From assembly GCF_001469165.1 (NCBI RefSeq), contig NZ_JABX01000016.1, positions 59,801 to 123,800 on the forward strand: 64,000 nucleotides of DNA. Reading direction: 5' to 3'. The notes beneath the pieces were generated by a model. It was given only the letters and a program-made list of their open reading frames with translations. It made no database searches and was not told where the DNA came from. The DNA is from Thiohalocapsa sp. ML1 (GTDB lineage: Bacteria > Pseudomonadota > Gammaproteobacteria > Chromatiales > Chromatiaceae). The position numbers and the translations under genes are program-made. Within the stretch, counting starts at the first letter, position 1; every line of letters starts with the position of its first letter. Below, piece by piece: positions 34,506-43,269 of the stretch.

Positions 34506-35846
34506 TCAGGGATGCCACGGCCGTGCCGCGCACCTGCCCTCGCCGCCGGGTGCGGCCGCAACGGTCGCGAGCGCCAGGTCCGCTCCGCCATCCGCGCCGA
34601 GCCGGGCCGCTCGCCCCGCGGGCAACAGGAAGCTGCTGCCTCTGCCGAGCCGCAGCTCCGCATCGCCGGCGGCGATCATCGCATCGCCCTGCAGCACCAG
34701 CCCCAGCACGATCGCCGTCGGGCGCAGTACCTGCGCGCCGCCGGCCGCCAGGCGCAGCCGATGCAACGCAAACTCGCTGACCGGCGGCGCGTAGACCGTG
34801 AGCCCGGGCGCATCCGGCACCGGGCTCGGCGCGCAGACGGCCGGCGCCCGCGGGTCCACCTGCAGCACGGCGAGCAGGGCATCCACATCGATGTGCTTCG
34901 TCGTGAGTCCGCCGCGGAGCACGTTGTTGGAGCTCGCCATCAGCTCCAGCCCGGCCCCGGCGAGGTAGCTGTGCAGCTCCCCGGCGGGCAAGAAGATCGC
35001 CTCCCCCGGGCGCAGATGCAGCAGATTCAGCAGCAGAAACGCGAGCAGGCCGCGGTCGTGGTGGCCGTCGGCCGAGAAGCGCCGGTCGGCGTCGAGCAGC
35101 CAGCGGCAGCGCGCCTGGCCCGGGTCCGCGGGGTCGTCGGCGCGCCTGCGGCTGGTCGCGATCACGGGCGCAAGCAGCGCGTCGATGTCCGGCTGCGGCA
35201 GGCGCATCAGCTCGCCGTAGGCCCGGCGCAGCCCGGCGGGGGTGTCGTCCAGGGTGTCCGCGAAGGCGCGCAGCGCGGGGTAATGCGCCAGCTCCGCGGC
35301 GATCTCGGCCAGCGGTCGGAAACCGCGCAACGCATGGAACTCCGTCAGCGCCAGCAGCAGCTCGGGCTTGTGGTTGCGGTCGCGGTAGTTGCGCCGGGGG
35401 TCCGTCGGTGCAATACCGCGGCGGTCTTCGTCGGCGAAGCCCTGCTCCGCCTGGGTGCGATTCGGATGCGCCTGGATCGACAGCGGCGTCGCCGCCGACA
35501 GCACCTTGAACAGAAACGGCAGCTCGCCGCCGAAGCGGGCCGCCGCCTCGGCGCCGAGCAGCGCCGCCGGGGCCGCGGCGATGAGCCGGTCGAGCGGCAC
35601 CGGCACACCGTCCAGCTCCGCCGTCGCCGGCAGCTCATGGTGGGCGCCGATCCAGAGCTCGGCATGCGGCCTGTCCGCCGGTGCCGGCTGGCCGAGCAGT
35701 GCCGGAATAAAGGCATGGTCGCCCCAGCCGTAATGCTGCACGCCGCAGGTGAGCACCAAGGGGCGCGGGCTCTGCAGGTAGGCGCTAATCCGGTCAGCGC
35801 GGCGGGTGTCCCGTGCGGCGTTGCTGCCGCCGTTGGCCGCCGCCAT
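34506..35846 (-). CDS. manA: Mannose-6-phosphate isomerase, class I
   Basis: A 446-residue zinc enzyme converting mannose-6-phosphate and fructose-6-phosphate, feeding GDP-mannose and surface polysaccharides. Family blocks are VQHYGWGDHAFIPALL, AELWIGAHHELPA, FLFKVLSAATPLSIQAHPN (metal ligands Q and H), NHKPELLLAL (Glu ligand) and AIFLPAGELHSYL (His ligand). The C-terminal cupin (VLGLVLQGDAMI) is present. The ATG lies 3 bp after the pcm stop, so the two genes are co-transcribed. Confidence 0.93.
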   Translation of the reverse strand: MAAANGGSNAARDTRRADRISAYLQSPRPLVLTCGVQHYGWGDHAFIPALLGQPAPADRPHAELWIGAHHELPATAELDGVPVPLDRLIAAAPAALLGAEAAARFGGELPFLFKVLSAATPLSIQAHPNRTQAEQGFADEDRRGIAPTDPRRNYRDRNHKPELLLALTEFHALRGFRPLAEIAAELAHYPALRAFADTLDDTPAGLRRAYGELMRLPQPDIDALLAPVIATSRRRADDPADPGQARCRWLLDADRRFSADGHHDRGLLAFLLLNLLHLRPGEAIFLPAGELHSYLAGAGLELMASSNNVLRGGLTTKHIDVDALLAVLQVDPRAPAVCAPSPVPDAPGLTVYAPPVSEFALHRLRLAAGGAQVLRPTAIVLGLVLQGDAMIAAGDAELRLGRGSSFLLPAGRAARLGADGGADLALATVAAAPGGEGRCAARPWHP

Positions 35847-35849
35847 CGG

Positions 35850-36680
35850 CTACGGCCCCGCGTCGTCGCGGGCGCCGTCGCCCGTCACGGGGACAAAGCG
35901 CACGGGCAAGAGCGCCGCGCGCGCGAGCGTCCCGTCCGGCTGCTTGGTCAGCACCGTGAGCTGCTGCTCCGCGTAAGTCTCGCCCACGGGCATGACCAGC
36001 CGCCCGCCCGCTGCGAGCTGGTCGATGAGCGGCTGCGGGATCTTCGGATGCGCGGCCGTGACCACCACCGCGTCGAAGGGCGCGGCGTCGGGCCAGCCCA
36101 GATAGCCGTCGCCGGCACGTACGTGTACGTTGTCGTAGCCGAGCCGGGCCAGGGTCTCGGCGGCGCGGGCCGCGAGCTCCGGCACGATCTCGACGCTGTA
36201 GACCTCCACCCCCATCGCACCGAGCACCGCGGCTTGATAGCCTGAGCCGGTGCCGAGCTCGTAGACGCGATCGCCCGCCTGCACGCCCGCGAGCTGACTC
36301 ATGACCGCGACGATATAGGGCTGCGAGATGGTCTGGCCCTGGCCGATGGGCAGCGGGCTGTCCGCGTAAGCTTGGGGCCAGAGCTGGCGCGGCACGAACT
36401 CCTCCCGCGGCACGCTGCGCATGGCGCGGAGCACGGCGGGGTCCAGGCGGTCGAAACCGAGGAAGCCGCTGGTGAGCACCACGTCGCGCTCGATGCTGTC
36501 CACCAGCCGCGCGCGGGCGGCGGCGAAGCGGGTCGCGTCCGTTGGCGGCGGGCCCAAGCTCATGGCCGCGGTGCCCCAGCCCGAGAGTGCGACGAGCAGG
36601 ACGGCGGCAAGCGGGCCGCGCCGGTTGCGGCGCCGGGCGGTTGATACTTGTCGGGTTGGAAAGCGCTCGGGATCGTGCAT
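35850..36680 (-). CDS. pcm: Protein-L-isoaspartate O-methyltransferase, exported form
   Basis: A 276-residue SAM-dependent enzyme that repairs isoaspartyl damage in proteins. It has motif I YELGTGSGYQAAVLGAMG, post-I VEIVPELAARA, and the PCMT substrate segment LRAMRSVPREEFVP with PLPIGQGQTISQPYIVA. Unlike cytosolic E. coli Pcm, it has an N-terminal hydrophobic segment (GPLAAVLLVALSGWGTAA) that looks like a signal peptide or anchor, so it may act in the periplasm. The start at 36680 is set by that signal. It heads an operon with manA. Confidence 0.9.
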   Translation of the reverse strand: MHDPERFPTRQVSTARRRNRRGPLAAVLLVALSGWGTAAMSLGPPPTDATRFAAARARLVDSIERDVVLTSGFLGFDRLDPAVLRAMRSVPREEFVPRQLWPQAYADSPLPIGQGQTISQPYIVAVMSQLAGVQAGDRVYELGTGSGYQAAVLGAMGVEVYSVEIVPELAARAAETLARLGYDNVHVRAGDGYLGWPDAAPFDAVVVTAAHPKIPQPLIDQLAAGGRLVMPVGETYAEQQLTVLTKQPDGTLARAALLPVRFVPVTGDGARDDAGP

Positions 36681-36912
36681 GCTGCTGCGCGCCGGGCGAG
36701 TGCTGCCGTTGTTGGATCGGAATAGGTCATGGCGGAAAGGCCTCCGCTCTGGGCACGGGCTTGATGTTAGCACCGGCCGGAGGCCGAGGGGAGCCAGCGT
36801 GGTCCGGTTCGGCAGAAGGCCGGCGCCGGCCGTTGTGGCCCGGCCCGGCGATCACGCGCGGGCGATCCACCACGATGTCAGTTCTGCTGTCAGTTCTATG
36901 GAGGTCATCAAG

Positions 36913-37656
36913 ATGCTCAATGTCACCGGCAAAGTCGCCGTCATCACCGGCGCGAGCCGCGGCCTGGGGGCCGGGCTTGCAGAGGCTTTTCTCGCGCGCG
37001 GCGTCAAGGTCGCGGCCTGCGCCCGGCAGCGTCCGGCGCTGGCGGGCGATGCCGCGGAGGTCCTGAACGCGTCCGCCGATGTCACCGACGCGCGGGCCAT
37101 GGCGCGCTTCTGTGCCGCCGCCGTGGAGCGCTTCGGGCGTGTGGACCTGTGGATCAACAACGCCGGCCTGCTCGCGCCCATCGGGCCGCTGCGGGACAAC
37201 GACCCGGCCGAGTTTGCGCGGCACATCGAGGTGAACGTGCTCGGCGTCTTCCACGGCAGCCAGGTCTTCATCCGCCATGTGCGCGAGCGCGGCGGCGCCG
37301 GCGTGCTGCTCAACATCAGCTCCGGTGCCGCGCGCAACGCCTACGCCGGCTGGTCCGCCTACTGCGCCGGCAAGGCGGCCGTGGATCGGATGAGCGAGTC
37401 CATTGCGCTGGAAGAGACCGGCACCGGGCTCCGCGTGCATGCCGTCGCCCCCGGCATCATCGACACGGACATGCAGGCGCTGATCCGCCAGTGCTCCCCG
37501 GAGCAATTCCCGCGGGTGCAGAAGTTCCTGGACCTCAAGGCCAGCGACGCCTTCAGCTCCACCGCCTTCGTTGCCGAGCGCATGCTGGCGCTCGCCTTCG
37601 ACCCCGCCGCCGCCGACACGCCGGTGTTGACTTCGCTGCCGCTGGAGCATGGGTGA
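36913..37656 (+). CDS. Short-chain dehydrogenase/reductase (SDR)
   Basis: A 247-residue classical SDR with the cofactor motif VITGASRGLGAGLAEAF, NNAGL at about 83, catalytic Ser in NISSGAARN and the YCAGK active site (Tyr about 151, Lys about 155). After that comes APGIIDTDMQ. The substrate cannot be told from sequence. A ribosome-binding site GGAGG is 8 bp before the ATG at 36913, favouring this start over the ATG at 36898. Confidence 0.9.
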   Translation: MLNVTGKVAVITGASRGLGAGLAEAFLARGVKVAACARQRPALAGDAAEVLNASADVTDARAMARFCAAAVERFGRVDLWINNAGLLAPIGPLRDNDPAEFARHIEVNVLGVFHGSQVFIRHVRERGGAGVLLNISSGAARNAYAGWSAYCAGKAAVDRMSESIALEETGTGLRVHAVAPGIIDTDMQALIRQCSPEQFPRVQKFLDLKASDAFSSTAFVAERMLALAFDPAAADTPVLTSLPLEHG

Positions 37657-37668
37657 GGGAGAAAAGAA

Positions 37669-37725
37669 GGGCCGAGGGCCGAGGGCCGAGGGAGCCCTCC
37701 TTGGCCCTTGGCCCTCGGCCCTCGG
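37669..37725. repeat. GGGCCGA heptamer array with inverted arm
   Basis: Three GGGCCGA units (37669-37689) and an inverted arm of GGCCCTT/GGCCCTC units (37703-37725), giving a long hairpin on either strand. It lies between the convergent SDR and restriction-methylation genes and may act as a bidirectional terminator. Confidence 0.85.
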
Positions 37726-37801
37726 TCCAACCGCGGCGACAACGTGATTGCGCCAGAAATCGCTCCGCGGCCCGGTCGGTCTGGGACCTCGCCTCCCGCA
37801 G

Positions 37802-40800
37802 TCAGCCCCCGCTCCAGCGGCCGTCGTCGAGGGCGCGGGCATGGCCCAAGCCGGCGAGGACGGCGAGCAGCTCCGCGACCTTGGCCTTGGGGGCGCGGTT
37901 GAAGCCGCGGGCGAGCTCGTCGGTGCCGGCCGGTCCGGGGCTCGCGGCGAGCGCGGCGCGCAGCGCGGCGATCTGCTCCGGCAGGGTGCGGGGCCAGTCC
38001 GGGCGCGGGCCGCTCGGGGCCGCGGCGGGGCTCGCGCCGGCGAGCTCGGCGGTGGCCTGCACGGCGCTGCCGCCGGGGTTCTGAAACTCCGGGCGCAGCC
38101 AGCGCACCAGGCCGCGGCGCTCCTCGGCGGCGCGCTCGGCGTTCAGCGCCACCAGGCGGCGGAGCAGCTCTTCCGCCACGTCGGCGCCGGCGAGGCCGGG
38201 CTCGGCGGCGGGCGGCGGGGAGGCGGGGCTGCCGGCGGTCGGCTGAGACCCGGCGACACTTGCGGGGCCGGCCTCAGCTTCGCAGGCGGGGCTGTTGCTG
38301 GCCGGCTGGAAGCCGGCCCCACGAGGACCAGCGAGGTCGGACCAGCCGTAGGCCGCGAGCACGGCGGCGTCGAGGTCGTCGTGGAGCTGGCGCAGCACGG
38401 AGACGAGGCCTTGCTCGTGGATCACGCGGTCCTTGGCCGTCAGCGGCTCGCCGCGGCGGAGCTTCTCCAGCACGTTGTACATGCCGGTCATGGTCAGCCC
38501 CGGGTGCAGCGCCTGGCGGGCCTTGCGATGGGCGTCCAGCGCTTCGCCCAACTCCCGGATGCGGGCCTTCAATGGCTCGGGCGGGTCGGGGAAGGGGAAA
38601 GAGTCGAAGCATCTCGTCTTGTTGTATACGGAATCGTTGCCGACGCCAAGCCAACCACCAGTAGACATAGCCCAAGCGACATGGCACTTGCTGCTTAGTA
38701 AGCCAAGGAAATAAGCGTCATCTGTCGCAACGCAGACAATCTTGTGATCGCAAAGTATTGCTATCGACACGAACTGGAACACGCGGTGCCTTGCCGTCTC
38801 GGGTGTGGCTATATATCGTGGCAAGCCAGCAAGAGCTTGCCGAAGCACCGGCCTTTCCCAGCCAAACCTCCACCAAAGTCGCCGAATGGACTCCCGTCGA
38901 TTTGCGTCCCGTTCCGGCTTTACGTAGTCCAATACGCGCTGGAATGCAGCAGGATTGGCTTCTCGCGCCTGGGTCTCAGTGAGGCCGCTGAAGTCGATGA
39001 GATATCGCTCCCGGCATGCCTGAAGCAAGTCTCTCCCTCCGAGGTAGCCGCGGATTACTCCGGGTCCTTGCGTTCTTAGCTCGGAAGCTTGCTCTGCGGT
39101 GACGATAAAGCCAGCACCATGCAAAGCCACGCCCATACCGGCAAGGCTAAGATTGGACCGTAACGCCAATGCTTGATGCACGTTCGGGCCGGCGCTCAAG
39201 TCAGCGTTGATGGTTCCATATCTTGTCGAAAGCTCAACCTCAACCCCCTCGCCTTGTGCTGGGCGCTCCTCTACCACTCGCTGAATGCATCCTTCGCGCG
39301 CGACCTTGACAGCTACGGTCATAGCGATTCGAACCGCGGCGCCGTCAGAAGAATCGACCCAGGGGTGATCTGGGATCGCGAAGATAATGGACAGCGCGGG
39401 CTTACCCGTCAGATGCCGCTCCAACACCCGGCGATTGAAGGTCTGCCGAAGGCTGTTTGTTGTAATGAAGCCGAAGCGTTCGATCTTGCCCTGTCTGGCG
39501 AGATTGGCAGCCATCTCCCACCAGTACATGACGTAATCGGCTGACTCGGGGACCTCGGTCCATGTGCCGCGCAGCGCGTCGACATAGCCCTCGCCGAGCG
39601 CTTGCTTCATCCGCTTCGTGCCAATAAACGGCGGATTCCCCACCACAAACTCCGCCTCGGGCCATTCCGCGCGGCGCGGATTGACGTAGCGCTCCAGCGG
39701 CACTTGCGCGGTCTCGTCGGGCACGGGCTCGCCGGTGACGGGGTGCGGCTTGGTGGTGCGGCCGTCCCAGCGGGTGATGGGGCGGCCGTGCTCGTCCGTC
39801 ACCCATTCCATGCGGTCGTAGGCGAGCACGGCGTCGCGGCATTCGATGTTGCGGAAGTCCCGGATGATGGGCTCGGGCGGGTTGACCCGTCCGCGGGTGC
39901 GGAAGTGCCATTGCAGGTAGCCGATCCAGAGCACCATCTCCGCAATGGTCGCGGCGCGCGGGTTCAATTCCAGGCCGAGCAATTGGTGCGGGTCCACGCT
40001 GACGCCTTCCATGTCGATGAGCAGTTGGCGCTGGCCGAGCTGCTCCAGCGTGTCGATGACCTCGCCTTCGAGCCGTTTCAGGTGCTCCAGCGTCACGTAC
40101 AGAAAGTTGCCGGAGCCGCAGGCGGGGTCGAGCACGCGCACGCCGGCGAGGCGCACCTGAAAGCCGGCGACGAGCTTCTGCGCCTCGCCGCCCTTGCCCT
40201 GCTCGTGCAGCGTCAGCGCGGCGCCCTGCACGGCGGTCCAGTCCTCGCGCAGCGGCTCGATGACGGTGGGCAGCACCAGGCGCTCCACGTAGGCGCGCGG
40301 CGTGTAGTGGGCACCGAGCTTGTGGCGCTCGCGCGGGTCGAGCGCGCGCTCCAGCAGGGTGCCGAAGATGGCGGGCTCGACGTGGCGCCAGTTGGCGTCG
40401 CCGGCGTCGATGAGCAGCGCAAGCTGGGCACGGTCCAGCGGCAGCGCGACGGCGTCGGCAAACAGCCGGCCGTTGAAGCGCGGGATGGGCGCGCGCAGCA
40501 GCACGTTGAAGGCGGTGCCCCGGTCCATGTCGCGCCACAGGTGCTCGACCAGCGGCACGAACTGCGCCGGGTTGTCCTGCACGGAGCGCAGCAGGTCCGT
40601 GAAGGCGGCCTCCGGCAGGAGCCCGATGTCCTCGGCAAAGAGCGTGAACAGGCAGCGGATCAGGAAGGCGGCGGCGAGCTCCGGCGGGTGGCCGGCGGCC
40701 TCCAGCGACACGGCGAGCCGCGCGAGCCGGGCGGCGATGTCGCGGGTGACGCGGGCGGCGCGGCGGGTGGGGTCGAGCGATAGCGGGTCGAGCCAGACCG

Positions 40801-41389
40801 CGCGCAGCCGGCGCTGGATGACCGGGTCGGCGAGGTCGGCGAGCTTGATGCGGTGGGAGCGCGGGTCCGGAAACGGGATGTAGGCGCCGCCGGTGCGGCT
40901 CCATTCGCTGTAGAGCTCGATGCTGCGGCCCACATCGACCACGACCACGAACGGCGGGCGGCCCTCCTCCGGCGGCAGCGCGCGGACATACTGCACGGCC
41001 TGGCCGTGGGCGCGGAGCATGGCCTTGTCCCAGCCGGTGGTGTCGAGGCCGAGGCCGGATTGCTTGGCCTCCAGCACGCAGCAGGCGCGCCGGTACAGGT
41101 CGATGTAGCCGAAGCTCTGGGTGCCGTCGCCGTGCTGAAACACCACGCGGCGCTCGAAGCAGTAGGCGTTCTCGGCGTTGTCGGCGCGGGCGGGCTCGGG
41201 CTGCGGCAGGTCGAGCAGCGCGCAGAGCTCGGTGAGGAACAACTGATAGTTGGCGCGCTCGCTGCCGCTCGCCTCGCCCCAGCGGGCGATGAACGCGGCC
41301 ACCGCGGCGGGGTCCGCGCGGAAGTCGTCTGGCTCGGGCTCTGTTGCGACTGGCGCGGCGGGCAGGTCGGCGGGGGTTTGGTCGTCCAT
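37802..41389 (-). CDS. MmeI-like type IIG restriction-modification enzyme (or solo methyltransferase)
   Basis: A 1195-residue protein. The N-terminus carries a PD-(D/E)XK-like nuclease site, D97...E107-A-K109 (YIDLYRRACCVLEAK). A helical linker leads to an N6-adenine methyltransferase with motif I DPACGSGNF (about residue 420) and catalytic NPPF (about 585). The target-recognition region (about 610-930) and a C-terminal helical part follow. MmeI-family enzymes combine cutting and methylation in one chain. DNA for the recognition region (about 38600-39560) is clearly AT-richer than the rest, suggesting it was swapped in. A proline/alanine-rich stretch near residue 1040 contains REP-like DNA (GGCTGGAAGCCGGCC). 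No other restriction gene is adjacent. Confidence 0.82.
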   Translation of the reverse strand: MDDQTPADLPAAPVATEPEPDDFRADPAAVAAFIARWGEASGSERANYQLFLTELCALLDLPQPEPARADNAENAYCFERRVVFQHGDGTQSFGYIDLYRRACCVLEAKQSGLGLDTTGWDKAMLRAHGQAVQYVRALPPEEGRPPFVVVVDVGRSIELYSEWSRTGGAYIPFPDPRSHRIKLADLADPVIQRRLRAVWLDPLSLDPTRRAARVTRDIAARLARLAVSLEAAGHPPELAAAFLIRCLFTLFAEDIGLLPEAAFTDLLRSVQDNPAQFVPLVEHLWRDMDRGTAFNVLLRAPIPRFNGRLFADAVALPLDRAQLALLIDAGDANWRHVEPAIFGTLLERALDPRERHKLGAHYTPRAYVERLVLPTVIEPLREDWTAVQGAALTLHEQGKGGEAQKLVAGFQVRLAGVRVLDPACGSGNFLYVTLEHLKRLEGEVIDTLEQLGQRQLLIDMEGVSVDPHQLLGLELNPRAATIAEMVLWIGYLQWHFRTRGRVNPPEPIIRDFRNIECRDAVLAYDRMEWVTDEHGRPITRWDGRTTKPHPVTGEPVPDETAQVPLERYVNPRRAEWPEAEFVVGNPPFIGTKRMKQALGEGYVDALRGTWTEVPESADYVMYWWEMAANLARQGKIERFGFITTNSLRQTFNRRVLERHLTGKPALSIIFAIPDHPWVDSSDGAAVRIAMTVAVKVAREGCIQRVVEERPAQGEGVEVELSTRYGTINADLSAGPNVHQALALRSNLSLAGMGVALHGAGFIVTAEQASELRTQGPGVIRGYLGGRDLLQACRERYLIDFSGLTETQAREANPAAFQRVLDYVKPERDANRRESIRRLWWRFGWERPVLRQALAGLPRYIATPETARHRVFQFVSIAILCDHKIVCVATDDAYFLGLLSSKCHVAWAMSTGGWLGVGNDSVYNKTRCFDSFPFPDPPEPLKARIRELGEALDAHRKARQALHPGLTMTGMYNVLEKLRRGEPLTAKDRVIHEQGLVSVLRQLHDDLDAAVLAAYGWSDLAGPRGAGFQPASNSPACEAEAGPASVAGSQPTAGSPASPPPAAEPGLAGADVAEELLRRLVALNAERAAEERRGLVRWLRPEFQNPGGSAVQATAELAGASPAAAPSGPRPDWPRTLPEQIAALRAALAASPGPAGTDELARGFNRAPKAKVAELLAVLAGLGHARALDDGRWSGG

Positions 41390-41551
41390 GGTGGCGCTCC
41401 GGGGCTGGGCTTTTGGTCATCACGGCGCAGGCACAGGTGCGCCGGCAGCGTGGATGCTACGGGCACGCGGCGAGCGGGGGCAAGTCGTGGGGCAGGCTTC
41501 CAGCCTGCCGCAAACCATCGGCAGCGCCCTTGCGGCGCGCAGCAACCTGCC

Positions 41552-41794
41552 TCAACCCCGCCGGAGCCGCCGAAGCAGCGCGCCGAGCACGACCAGGACG
41601 GCGACGGCGGCGGCATCGACTGCGAGCAGGAACGGGATCGGATCGGCCCATTTGTCCATGTTTGTCGTCCGCCCGTAATGCGGCGGCCCCGCTCCGAAGG
41701 CCTCTGCCAGATTGATGTAGTTGACGTAGGCCGCGGCGGCCAGGATGGCCAGGCCGAGCCCGAGCAGCGCCCGTGTCAAGAATCGCTTGTTCAC
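41552..41794 (-). CDS. Small two-helix membrane protein, candidate immunity protein
   Basis: An 80-residue protein with two hydrophobic segments (FLTRALLGLGLAILAAAAYV at the N-terminus and PFLLAVDAAAVAVLVVLGAL at the C-terminus) around a polar loop with FGAGPPHYGRTTNMDKW. I do not recognise a family. Its ATG overlaps the stop of the DUF2778 toxin-like gene by 4 bp, so the two are translationally coupled. Position and predicted periplasm-facing loop make it a candidate immunity partner against a peptidoglycan-acting toxin; this is inference. Confidence 0.6.
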   Translation of the reverse strand: MNKRFLTRALLGLGLAILAAAAYVNYINLAEAFGAGPPHYGRTTNMDKWADPIPFLLAVDAAAVAVLVVLGALLRRLRRG

Positions 41795-42303
41795 GGATAG
41801 TCAACCGTGACGTGTATCTGGCAGGCACGGGTGCCGGCCTCGCGGACCAGGTCCGCGGCAAAACGGTCCATGTCCGAGGTCAAGTCGATGCATCCGGCGC
41901 TGCCGCGGGTAGTCCCGCCGTGAATGAAGAAGCCGCCACGGCCGAAGGTCGCGGTGGTGGTAAATGGGTGGATCGTGATGCGGTAGTTTCCCCAGCCGGC
42001 GGTCGATGCGCGCCTATACCACGCGTTCTCCCACAGCTCATCCGGTCGAATCCAGTACCCGCCCTCCGGAATCGGACCTGCGCCCGACAAGCGCTGTCGT
42101 GCGGCGCTGTAATCGAAGTGCCCGTGTGCATCCGGACGCCCCGATACCGCCGAATAGGTGAAAGTCGCCGATCCGCCGCGCATCTCAAGCGTTGTGCCGT
42201 TGAAATGCAGGGACAGGGTCGTGCAATGTGCCAGCGTCGGGTCGTAGCGTTCGCCGGCATAGGGGTCGGTGGTCGGTGGTCGGTGGTCGGTGGACTCGGA
42301 CAT
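41791..42303 (-). CDS. DUF2778/Tlde1-like L,D-transpeptidase toxin candidate
   Basis: A 170-residue protein of the DUF2778 (Tlde1) type: LSLHFNGTTLEMRGG and TYSAVSGRPD at the N-terminus, GPIPEGGYWI, and the catalytic L,D-transpeptidase-like block FFIHGGTTRGSAGCIDL (His and Cys of the active site, residues about 126-142). Tlde1 proteins delivered by type VI secretion cut or exchange peptidoglycan peptides. There is no signal peptide, as expected for a secreted effector. Codons 5-13 are made of four GGTCGGT heptamers, so slippage would switch the frame. No secretion genes lie in the window. Confidence 0.75.
   Translation of the reverse strand: MSESTDHRPPTTDPYAGERYDPTLAHCTTLSLHFNGTTLEMRGGSATFTYSAVSGRPDAHGHFDYSAARQRLSGAGPIPEGGYWIRPDELWENAWYRRASTAGWGNYRITIHPFTTTATFGRGGFFIHGGTTRGSAGCIDLTSDMDRFAADLVREAGTRACQIHVTVDYP
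42264..42291. repeat. GGTCGGT heptamer array inside a gene start
   Basis: Four perfect GGTCGGT units within codons 5-13 of the DUF2778 gene. A change of one unit shifts the frame. Confidence 0.95.
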
Positions 42304-42366
42304 CGAATTGACTCCAGGCGTTTGCCGGCGTAGCAGCAGGGGCGAGCATTGGACTACGCACTGCGG

Positions 42367-42452
42367 TTATCGCGCAAGCCGAACGGTTGGTTGCAGCCCC
42401 AGCTTGCCCGCCCGGCGCGCGAATCTGCGATCGTCGAAGGTCGCCATGGCTT
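42367..42452 (-). pseudogene. PIN-domain (VapC) C-terminal fragment
   Basis: The minus strand reads MATFDDRRFARRAGKLGLQP and ends VRLAR-stop at 42367, the typical last helix of a VapC toxin. Upstream it runs straight into the 148-bp palindromic element at 42453. The vapC gene at 44080-44427 stops exactly at ...ESMAT, so this fragment is what that gene lacks; the two share the 12-mer CCATGGCGACCT at the break. Confidence 0.6.
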
Positions 42453-42600
42453 GCGCTCGTGACACCGCTCCCGCGGTGTCACGCATGGCCGGGCGCTCCG
42501 CGCCCCGAGCACCGGGCCGCACCCGCCGCGCCGGTCCCCCCGGCACCGCGGCGCGGAGCGCCGCCGGATGCGCGACACCGCGGAGCGGTGTCGCGAGTCA
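42453..42600. repeat. 148-bp palindromic element, copy 1
   Basis: Starts GCGCTCGTGACACCGCTCC and ends GGAGCGGTGTCGCGAGTCA, imperfect inverted ends of about 18 bp, around a GC-rich core. A nearly identical 148-bp copy is at 43574 and a 36-bp ends-only copy at 45067. The right end TCA supplies the TGA stop of the minus-strand gene beside it. Confidence 0.9.
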
Positions 42601-42882
42601 CATCGCCTTGGTCTTGCGGCCCAGGTTGGTAATGGGCCGCGCCCCGCCGGAGGCCGGATCGGGCTCCGAGAAGCCATGAATGCCGTGCTTATGGGCACGC
42701 TTGGCCGTGGCGATGCTGGTCCAGAGCATCGGCGAGAGCATCGGATACAGGGTCGCCAGATTGCCCATGACCCCTTGCTCGACCAGGCCCGCGAGATTCG
42801 GCATCTCACCGGCATCGATCAGCGGCGAGATCACCTTCCAGTCCGCGGCATCCCGGCCGATCAGCAGGGTCTTTGCGTTCAT
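42598..42882 (-). pseudogene. Type I phosphodiesterase/nucleotide pyrophosphatase, N-terminal fragment
   Basis: Ninety-four residues starting [20 protein letters not shown] and containing [20 protein letters not shown], the N-terminus of alkaline-phosphatase-superfamily phosphodiesterases (metal-binding Asp in GRDAADW; Thr nucleophile region in MLWTSIATA). Full-length members are usually 500 residues or more; this one is cut at residue 94 by the palindromic element, whose end provides the stop codon. The rest of the gene is not in the window. Confidence 0.75.
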
Positions 42883-43248
42883 CGTGTTCTCTGGCGCGAC
42901 GCCGTTGCCGTTCGCCTGGGCAACATCGGCGTGTGGGCAGACCGAAGCGGGCCTACCCTGTGTGGATAGGCGAGCTCCGAGAGGTCGTCCTGGCCGATGC
43001 GCTGGGCCTGCACCTGATGGCCGCGCATCACGGTACCGTCGGGTCGGTGTGGGTCTCGCCGGGCCGGGCCCTGGGAGCAGCTTGGAAATCAGCCTTTTTC
43101 GGGTGCGGGCCAGTGCGGTCCAACGCGCACGGGTGCGCGCCAGACCGCCGTCAACGGCGCACCGTGGAGGATTCCGTCAGGATGTCGCAGGGCCCGCGGG
43201 GGCTGGGTTAACCGGCGCCCGTGCTACGCTTGCGGTATCTTTTTCAGT
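42883..43248. other. Spacer without a recognisable gene
   Basis: 366 bp. A plus-strand frame (about 42930-43070) reads [20 protein letters not shown] and might be a gene remnant, but I cannot assign it. Confidence 0.35.
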
Positions 43249-43261
43249 ACCGTTGTACGGT
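43249..43261 (+). promoter_or_regulatory. Possible antitoxin operator
   Basis: Perfect dyad ACCGT-TGT-ACGGT, 8 bp before the antitoxin ATG, a typical position for autoregulation by a toxin-antitoxin complex. Confidence 0.4.
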
Positions 43262-43269
43262 CGATCACG

